Shown here one piece after another: positions 59,956 through 64,000 of a stretch of DNA of 64,000 bases. The stretch covers positions 434,001 through 498,000 of the forward strand of contig NZ_JBEXAC010000002.1 in the NCBI RefSeq assembly GCF_040567655.1. The letters are read 5' to 3'. Origin of the DNA: Chitinophaga sp. H8 (GTDB lineage: Bacteria; Bacteroidota; Bacteroidia; Chitinophagales; Chitinophagaceae). Under the pieces are notes generated by a model. The model was given only the letters and a program-made list of their open reading frames with translations, did no database searches and was not told the DNA's origin. The translations under genes were made by a program, and so were the position numbers. Within the stretch, counting starts at the first letter, position 1. Every line of letters begins with the position of its first letter.

Positions 59956-60693
59956 ATGTTTAGACATAAGGGTAAAGGTCGGACTTATGCACATAATCTA
60001 AAATTAGCTTCCATATTATCAGGCGTTGCTGGCATCGTAAATATTACGGGTGTTTTAGAATTGCATACATTAACAACCAACGTAACAGGACATTTCGCTT
60101 ATTTTTCTGAAGAACTTATTTTAAGAAATAACAAAATGGCTCTTGCATATTTATTTTACATTCTTTTTTTCTTATTTGGTGCTTTCGTTTCAAGCCTGAT
60201 TATGGAATTGGTATCAAAATATAAACCACAAACTTCTTATGTGATACCTATATTGATTGAAGTATTCATATTTTTAGCAATTAGTACTTCAGTATTTTTT
60301 GTACCAAACGAATATCCCAAATTTTCGATTATATTATCGTCTGCTCTGCTTTTTGCTATGGGATTACAGAATGCATTAGTGACGAGGGTATCTCAATCGG
60401 TAGTAAGAACTACGCATTTAACAGGATTGTTTACTGACCTCGGAATTGAACTCTCACAGTTGTTCTTTTATAAAGACCGACCAGCAAAGATGCAGTTAAA
60501 TAAAAGCATCTTCTTGAAGTTAGCTATTATTAGCTGTTTCTTTTTAGGATGTATCATAGGGGGGCTGGTTTATACGAATTTCAAGTTGCAAACTCTTTTA
60601 CTCCCGGTGGGATTATTATTTTTTGCGCTGTGGTATGATCGCTTACTCTTTCGATATTATCATCTGAAAAGGAAATTTAGAAATCATCACTAA
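59956..60693 (+). CDS. DUF1275/YoaK family membrane protein
   Basis: 245 residues, six helices. Family stretches SGVAGIVNITGVLELHTLTTNVTGHFAYFSEEL and GLQNALVTRVSQSVVRTTHLTGLFTDLGIELSQL identify DUF1275 (YoaK-like). Function unknown. It stands alone behind the sulfur operon, with its own AT-rich upstream region and possibly a weak fourth Crp/Fnr-type site. Confidence 0.85.
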   Translation: MFRHKGKGRTYAHNLKLASILSGVAGIVNITGVLELHTLTTNVTGHFAYFSEELILRNNKMALAYLFYILFFLFGAFVSSLIMELVSKYKPQTSYVIPILIEVFIFLAISTSVFFVPNEYPKFSIILSSALLFAMGLQNALVTRVSQSVVRTTHLTGLFTDLGIELSQLFFYKDRPAKMQLNKSIFLKLAIISCFFLGCIIGGLVYTNFKLQTLLLPVGLLFFALWYDRLLFRYYHLKRKFRNHH

Positions 60694-60700
60694 CCACATT

Positions 60701-60988
60701 TTATTTTATATAATGCTTTTCCAATATCGTTACCAAATCTGATTGTTTATAGATTAATTTGCCTCCTATTTGTATATACGGCAAAATTTGGTCATCACGG
60801 TATTGTTGTAAAGTTCGTTTACTGATATGCAGCAGTTTGCAAATATCATCCCCTGACAAATAAATTTCTCCGTTCATTACCGGGCGAAAGTTCTCCAGTA
60901 TCATTTCCGTTTGGATACGGAGCTGCTCAAACTTTCTTTTATAGTTTGCTATTTCTTCGGCATCGGTATCAAAAAGTTCCATACTCAT
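60701..60988 (-). CDS. Excisionase-like HTH protein 2
   Basis: 95 residues from ATG 60988. Helical N-terminal part, then a MerR/excisionase-type HTH_17 fold: IYLSGDDICKLLHISKRTLQQYRDDQILPYIQIGGKLIYKQSDLV. In CTnDOT, two proteins of this kind (Xis2c, Xis2d) excise the element and switch on mob and tra genes. It overlaps the HTH partner gene by 20 bases. DNA-binding is clear, the Xis role inferred. Confidence 0.82.
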   Translation of the reverse strand: MSMELFDTDAEEIANYKRKFEQLRIQTEMILENFRPVMNGEIYLSGDDICKLLHISKRTLQQYRDDQILPYIQIGGKLIYKQSDLVTILEKHYIK

Positions 60989-61274
60989 TTGTTTTGTGTG
61001 TGGTATCAGGAGCAAGCAAACGCTGTACATCCGAAAGTTTGTAATAATTTTTTCGGTTCAATTTTGAAAAAGACAAAATCCCTTTGTCTTTGTATGATTG
61101 CAGGGTGCGTTTGGTTATGCCAAGCATGAGGCACACCTCCTGATTGTCCAGCCATCTTTCTTCGTTGAAAATGCCTACATAGGCTTTGCTCGCATCTGTG
61201 GTACGCTGTAACAGTTCATCCAGCTCTGTGGTCAGTTCTTTAAGAACTGATTTCGGTATTGCTATCACTTCCAT
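60969..61274 (-). CDS. Excisionase-like HTH protein 1
   Basis: 101 residues. Short helical start and HTH_17 fold: RWLDNQEVCLMLGITKRTLQSYKDKGILSFSKLNRKNYYKLSDVQRLL. First gene of the leftward HTH pair. A GCCA iteron array lies 68-101 bases before its start, the same as before mobC and traE, so the pair may regulate itself and the transfer functions. Possible Xis2c/Xis2d equivalents. Confidence 0.82.
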   Translation of the reverse strand: MEVIAIPKSVLKELTTELDELLQRTTDASKAYVGIFNEERWLDNQEVCLMLGITKRTLQSYKDKGILSFSKLNRKNYYKLSDVQRLLAPDTTHKTNEYGTF

Positions 61275-61341
61275 AATCTTTTCCTCACTTTTTCATGTTA
61301 GGAAAGGAAATTAGGAAAGGTTTTAAGGTGTCTTATAAATG

Positions 61342-61375
61342 TGGGCGTGTTTGGCGTTGAGTGGTAAGGTTTGGC
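61342..61375 (-). promoter_or_regulatory. GCCA iteron array before the HTH pair
   Basis: On the minus strand GCCA (61375), ACCA (61365), GCCA (61355) and CCCA (61345) are phased by 10 bases, pointing toward the HTH genes. The middle reads CCACT as in the mobC and traE arrays. Confidence 0.6.
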
Positions 61376-61433
61376 ACAAAAAAATGGTACAAGCCTGTAA
61401 AGACCTATACCATTGAATAAAGTAAGTTGTTGA

Positions 61434-61706
61434 TTATCGTGGCTTCTGTACCTCCGTGTTTTTGGTTGCTATTTCCTTCTTCTCTCTTGAATATACCCAT
61501 AGCGACAATAGCCCGAAAATAATCAAAGCATAAGCTATCCATTTGCCCACACGTTCGATGAACTTTATAGCTAATGATTTTTCATAGCTTGAAAATCCTT
61601 CGGCTCCGGTAGGGCTTCGCCTGTAAAATTTCCTGCGGTTAATCCAATAACGTAACGCCAAGCCTGCTACCAAAAATATTATTCCTATGACTAATGATGA
61701 TACCAT
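61434..61706 (-). CDS. Small ICE membrane protein
   Basis: 90 residues from ATG 61706. First helix VSSLVIGIIFLVAGLALRYW, a basic loop with NRRKFYRRSPTGAEGFSSYEKS and a second helix IAYALIIFGLLSLWVY, then a charged tail. A protein of this type is common near the HTH pair in Bacteroidota ICEs and is sometimes named a permease without evidence. Function unknown. Confidence 0.65.
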   Translation of the reverse strand: MVSSLVIGIIFLVAGLALRYWINRRKFYRRSPTGAEGFSSYEKSLAIKFIERVGKWIAYALIIFGLLSLWVYSREKKEIATKNTEVQKPR

Positions 61707-61793
61707 AATTCTACCATTTAATTTAACAAAAACTATCCAATCCGTTATAAACAAAAATACAAAATATAAATGTGGGTGACTGCAAGGAACGAC

Positions 61794-61985
61794 CTAAGTG
61801 TTACAAGACTGTTTTACTTTTAATGCTAACAGTTTCTCATGCATATCAGCCCAATATGCCTGCCGCTCCTTGTCACTTTCTACTGGAGGGTTGTGTTGAT
61901 ACGTTTTATACCAACTTGCCTGCTGAATAGCTTTTTTAAGATTGGTAACTTCAATGCATTGTCCGTTTTTATCTCTTACTTTCAT
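61794..61985 (-). CDS. Small hypothetical ICE protein
   Basis: 63 residues, soluble: VRDKNGQCIEVTNLKKAIQQASWYKTYQHNPP then an Asp/Glu/Lys-rich helix. No family recognised, though the compact fold and good codon use make it a likely real gene. A hairpin of the kind repeated before the next gene lies 20-43 bases before its start. Confidence 0.6.
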   Translation of the reverse strand: MKVRDKNGQCIEVTNLKKAIQQASWYKTYQHNPPVESDKERQAYWADMHEKLLALKVKQSCNT

Positions 61986-62003
61986 CGTTGTTCAGTTTAA
62001 AAA

Positions 62004-62027
62004 GCAACCGCCATTGCAGACGGTCGC
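62004..62027 (-). repeat. Intergenic hairpin, copy A
   Basis: GCAACCG (62004-62010) against CGGTCGC (62021-62027), one G-T pair. It is the same module as 62466-62489, lying just before the start of the 63-residue gene on the minus strand and followed there by a T-rich stretch. Confidence 0.6.
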
Positions 62028-62036
62028 CCGTAGTTT

Positions 62037-62447
62037 TTAATTATCGTTTGGGATTATTTTTAATAGCTTCTCACTTCCAAAAAGCAAGTGTATCGCCTGT
62101 GTTAAATCAGGGTTGCAATCTTCGCTGTCTGCATACTCAATAAGACAGTGTACAGTAAACAATGAGTTGTGTCCGTCAAAGAAATGGTCTGCAAACCAAT
62201 TTGGGCGTTTCCATAGTTGGCGGTCGTTTTTCTCAATTGTCTTGTGTGCATTTTCTACAAGTCTGTACCAAAATTCTGCGGTGAAAAACCCTTTTTGATG
62301 CCAGCCCTCACGAAAGGCAGTTTCATTTTGCAGAAAGTAACCGCATTGCTTTTCTATTGCGTTTTGAATGCCCTGTAACGCTTCGGGAAACAGTTTGCTT
62401 AGTAACGTTCCTTTATCCAGATTGTCCATTTTGTTTAATGCTTTCAT
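62037..62447 (-). CDS. Hypothetical ICE protein, 136 residues
   Basis: Starts at ATG 62447 (MKALNKMDNLD); the reading frame continues upstream but overlaps the DUF932 gene and the hairpin, so this start is preferred. Soluble and helical with WYRLVENAHKTIEKNDRQLWKRPNWFADHFFDGHNSLF. The WFADHFFDGHNS stretch has several His/Asp. No family known to me. Part of the leftward ICE operon DUF932, this gene, 63-residue gene. Confidence 0.65.
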   Translation of the reverse strand: MKALNKMDNLDKGTLLSKLFPEALQGIQNAIEKQCGYFLQNETAFREGWHQKGFFTAEFWYRLVENAHKTIEKNDRQLWKRPNWFADHFFDGHNSLFTVHCLIEYADSEDCNPDLTQAIHLLFGSEKLLKIIPNDN

Positions 62448-62465
62448 ATATGTATATTTTTTAAA

Positions 62466-62489
62466 GCGACCGCCTGCAAAGGCGGTCGC
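62466..62489 (-). repeat. Intergenic hairpin, copy B
   Basis: A perfect 9-bp stem GCGACCGCC (62466-62474)/GGCGGTCGC (62481-62489) with a 6-base loop, between DUF932 and the 136-residue gene. On the minus strand it precedes TTTAAAAAA and the ATG at 62447. Same module as copy A. Confidence 0.7.
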
Positions 62490-62499
62490 CTGTGATTGA

Positions 62500-63573
62500 T
62501 TAATTAAAACTGAAAATATCTGCCCCGTTTTGTGCAAAGGCTGTGCATAAGTCAAAAGCCTTTTGTGTTTTTAGTTGTGCTGTTCCACCCATTACAATGC
62601 TTTCCAGCTTCGCTTCCCCACTCTTGTAATTGCGTACATTTTGGTAGTAACCTGTAACGGCGTTATATGCTCCGAACAATGTACCTTTGGTTGTGTCCAT
62701 TTGTTGTGTGTCGCTAATCATGGCGTACGCAAAAGCATCTTCAACAGTGTTTTTAAACACAGTGGAAATTTCATCGTAGTTACCTTTTTCTAAGTGAGTT
62801 AAGGTTTCTTTGTTAGGGCATAATGCCAACTCGATTAGCTTTCTTATTTCTCTGTCCGTTACCCTTACTTTAGCCCATGTGTTGAAAATATCTTGCAACT
62901 GGTTGCTTAGAGTGTTAGCCAGCCCCATAACCTTGTGAGCATTTTCTAACCGCTGTTTAGCTCCTGCGGTGTGTTTAATGCGTACAACGTTACTCATGTT
63001 GCGAAGTGAAGCATTTAAGGTATTTTGGCAAACGATGCGGATAGGGGTAAATGCTGCGGTAATACTTCCGCTACCGTCATGGCTTGTTGTTAAGAAGATG
63101 TATTTTTCTGTAACATCATCACCGTTTCCTACACGGATGTAGTCAGGCAACTTTGCAGTGATAAATATGCGTTCTCCATTACCTAATGCTCCGGCTGTTT
63201 CATACAATATGCCATCGCCTCCACCTATAATTGCGTCAAAGAAAGCAAAGGCTTCACGGTTCTGTACGATATGGTAATCCTTGCCCACTACACCCAATAC
63301 GGCATTGTTGTCGCTTCGGATATTGGCAAAGTAGTTCGGTACGTGGAGTTGATTGTCTGTTATTTCGATACCCTGTGCAGTTTCTATGATGTTTGAGCCG
63401 GTGGTGTACAGTGGACTTTTTACTACTTCATAATCCAGCCCTGCGTGTTTTATTGCTTCCTCGCTTGTGGGGTAGTCTTGTACGATTTGTCCTAATCCAT
63501 GCCATGCTTTTTCTTTTACGCTAAAGAATGAATAACGTCCTGTTCTGTTGTTGAAATTTAGATTGTGTGCCAT
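62500..63573 (-). CDS. DUF932 (phage/plasmid-like) protein
   Basis: 357 residues. DUF932/TIGR03299 type, widespread in plasmids, phages and ICEs: MAHNLNFNNRTGRYSFFSVKEKAWHGLG opening, HVPNYFANIRSDNNAVLGVVGKDYHIVQN, and TTSHDGSGSITAAFTPIRIVCQNTL. Often suggested to act in anti-restriction or DNA handling, but no mechanism is established. It is the first gene of a leftward set. A 427-base gene-free right end precedes it. Confidence 0.87.
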   Translation of the reverse strand: MAHNLNFNNRTGRYSFFSVKEKAWHGLGQIVQDYPTSEEAIKHAGLDYEVVKSPLYTTGSNIIETAQGIEITDNQLHVPNYFANIRSDNNAVLGVVGKDYHIVQNREAFAFFDAIIGGGDGILYETAGALGNGERIFITAKLPDYIRVGNGDDVTEKYIFLTTSHDGSGSITAAFTPIRIVCQNTLNASLRNMSNVVRIKHTAGAKQRLENAHKVMGLANTLSNQLQDIFNTWAKVRVTDREIRKLIELALCPNKETLTHLEKGNYDEISTVFKNTVEDAFAYAMISDTQQMDTTKGTLFGAYNAVTGYYQNVRNYKSGEAKLESIVMGGTAQLKTQKAFDLCTAFAQNGADIFSFN

Positions 63574-63657
63574 GATTTTTATTTTTTAATGATTGTTTTG
63601 AATTGATTTTTTTTGATTTATTCGGTAATGAGAGGAGGTGCTGTTTCGTTTCCCTAT
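63574..63657. other. DUF932 upstream region
   Basis: AT-rich leader and promoter area of the DUF932 gene. It contains a run of T/A repeats and a purine-rich GAGAGGAGG stretch, but no clear -33/-7 pair. It adjoins the giant palindrome. Confidence 0.4.
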
Positions 63658-63948
63658 TACCATTTCCAATGCTGTTAATCTTCATACCTGACATTTTTTT
63701 TATTCGTCTAAAGAGCCGGAGTATGCTATGTTTCGTTTCACGAGCAGAAAAAGGTTAGTGTTTAGCCGACACAAGGTTTTGGAAAATAAATACTACCCAA
63801 AGGGTGGAGATTTTTTTCCAAACTTGCATGACCTTTTGGCGGCGTTAAGAACACGGAAATACCTTTGCTCTTGAAACGGAACAAAACGGCATACTGGCTC
63901 TTTGAATAAAAAACCGTGGAAGCAATGAAGATGGCATTGGCAATGGTT
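63658..63948. repeat. Near 290-bp imperfect palindrome at the right end
   Basis: The two halves are reverse complements of each other over almost the whole length, with small gaps: ACCATT…CCAATGC…ATCTTCAT (63658-63685) pairs with 63922-63948, TTTTTTATTC…AAAGAGCC…AGTATGC (63694-63725) with 63890-63914, CGTTTCA.GAGCA (63734-63746) with 63867-63878, and CAAGG.TTT.GGAAAA (63772-63786) with 63822-63836. The apex is ACCC-AAA-GGGT (63795-63805). There is no coding sequence. It may form a giant hairpin as RNA or single-stranded DNA. Confidence 0.75.
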
Positions 63949-64000
63949 CCAGGTGGATGAAAATTCTACTTCCAATTCACAGAATATTCAAACACTGTTT
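63949..64000. other. Right flank of the palindrome to window end
   Basis: A short AT-rich stretch after the palindrome; no gene or repeat is seen before the window ends. Confidence 0.4.

Noticed and set aside
63793..63975. Minus-strand frame of 60 residues inside the right-end palindrome
   Set aside because: It crosses the palindrome apex region and has no protein-like pattern; the palindrome explains the sequence better.

Overview
The window lies inside a large integrative and conjugative element (ICE) of the CTnDOT type from a member of the Bacteroidota. The evidence is a mobA/mobB/mobC set, a traA-to-traQ transfer region with DUF3408, DUF4134, DUF4133, DUF4141, DUF3989 and DUF3872 family members, two RteC-domain proteins, a topoisomerase III, a very long methylase-helicase, and several -7 boxes of the Bacteroidota form TAnnTTTG. 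The genus cannot be read from the sequence. No integrase, attachment site, tRNA or rRNA is visible, and the element runs off both ends.

Layout. 1-8004 (+): end of a topoisomerase III gene, an ORF6N/PLD-like protein, DUF1896 and an 1835-residue methylase-helicase. 8066-9535 (-): HD phosphohydrolase and a first RteC. 9653-22751: metal and redox cargo (P-type ATPase, VIT-like carrier, haem-binding protein, DUF3570/DUF4266/ApbE/thioredoxin, and a CzcB plus CzcA-CzcC fusion efflux system). 22989-23816 (-): a second RteC. 24050-31861 (-): a TetR-controlled RND drug-type efflux operon with small accessory genes. 31980-35861 (-): mobC, mobB, mobA. 35862-36584: non-coding, the likely oriT zone. 36585-38421 (+): start of the transfer operon. 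38441-42699 (-): an AT-rich five-gene defence-like cassette inserted against the transfer genes. 42894-52624 (+): traE to traQ. 52711-53412 (-): a receiver-like protein with a glutamate at the phospho-acceptor site, and a small protein. 53733-59628 (+): a Crp/Fnr-linked sulfur (persulfide/sulfite) locus, followed by DUF1275. 60701-63573 (-): two excisionase-like HTH proteins, small ICE proteins and DUF932. 63658-63948: a nearly 290-bp imperfect palindrome.

How it works together. The topoisomerase, helicase, relaxase, coupling protein and Tra channel form the transfer machine. The same 10-bp-phased GCCA iteron array lies in the transcription direction upstream of mobC, of the HTH pair and of traE, with further copies in the mobA-traA gap and inside traD. 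This suggests one element-encoded regulator, plausibly the HTH pair, coordinating excision, mobilisation and transfer. The cargo offers metal resistance, drug efflux, sulfur detoxification and probably phage or plasmid defence.

Most noteworthy: the XRE/PD-(D/E)XK-like/unknown/NdpA-like/HEPN cassette with an operator on its start codon; the GCCA iterons; three identically spaced Crp/Fnr-type promoters in the sulfur locus; and the giant palindrome at the right end.
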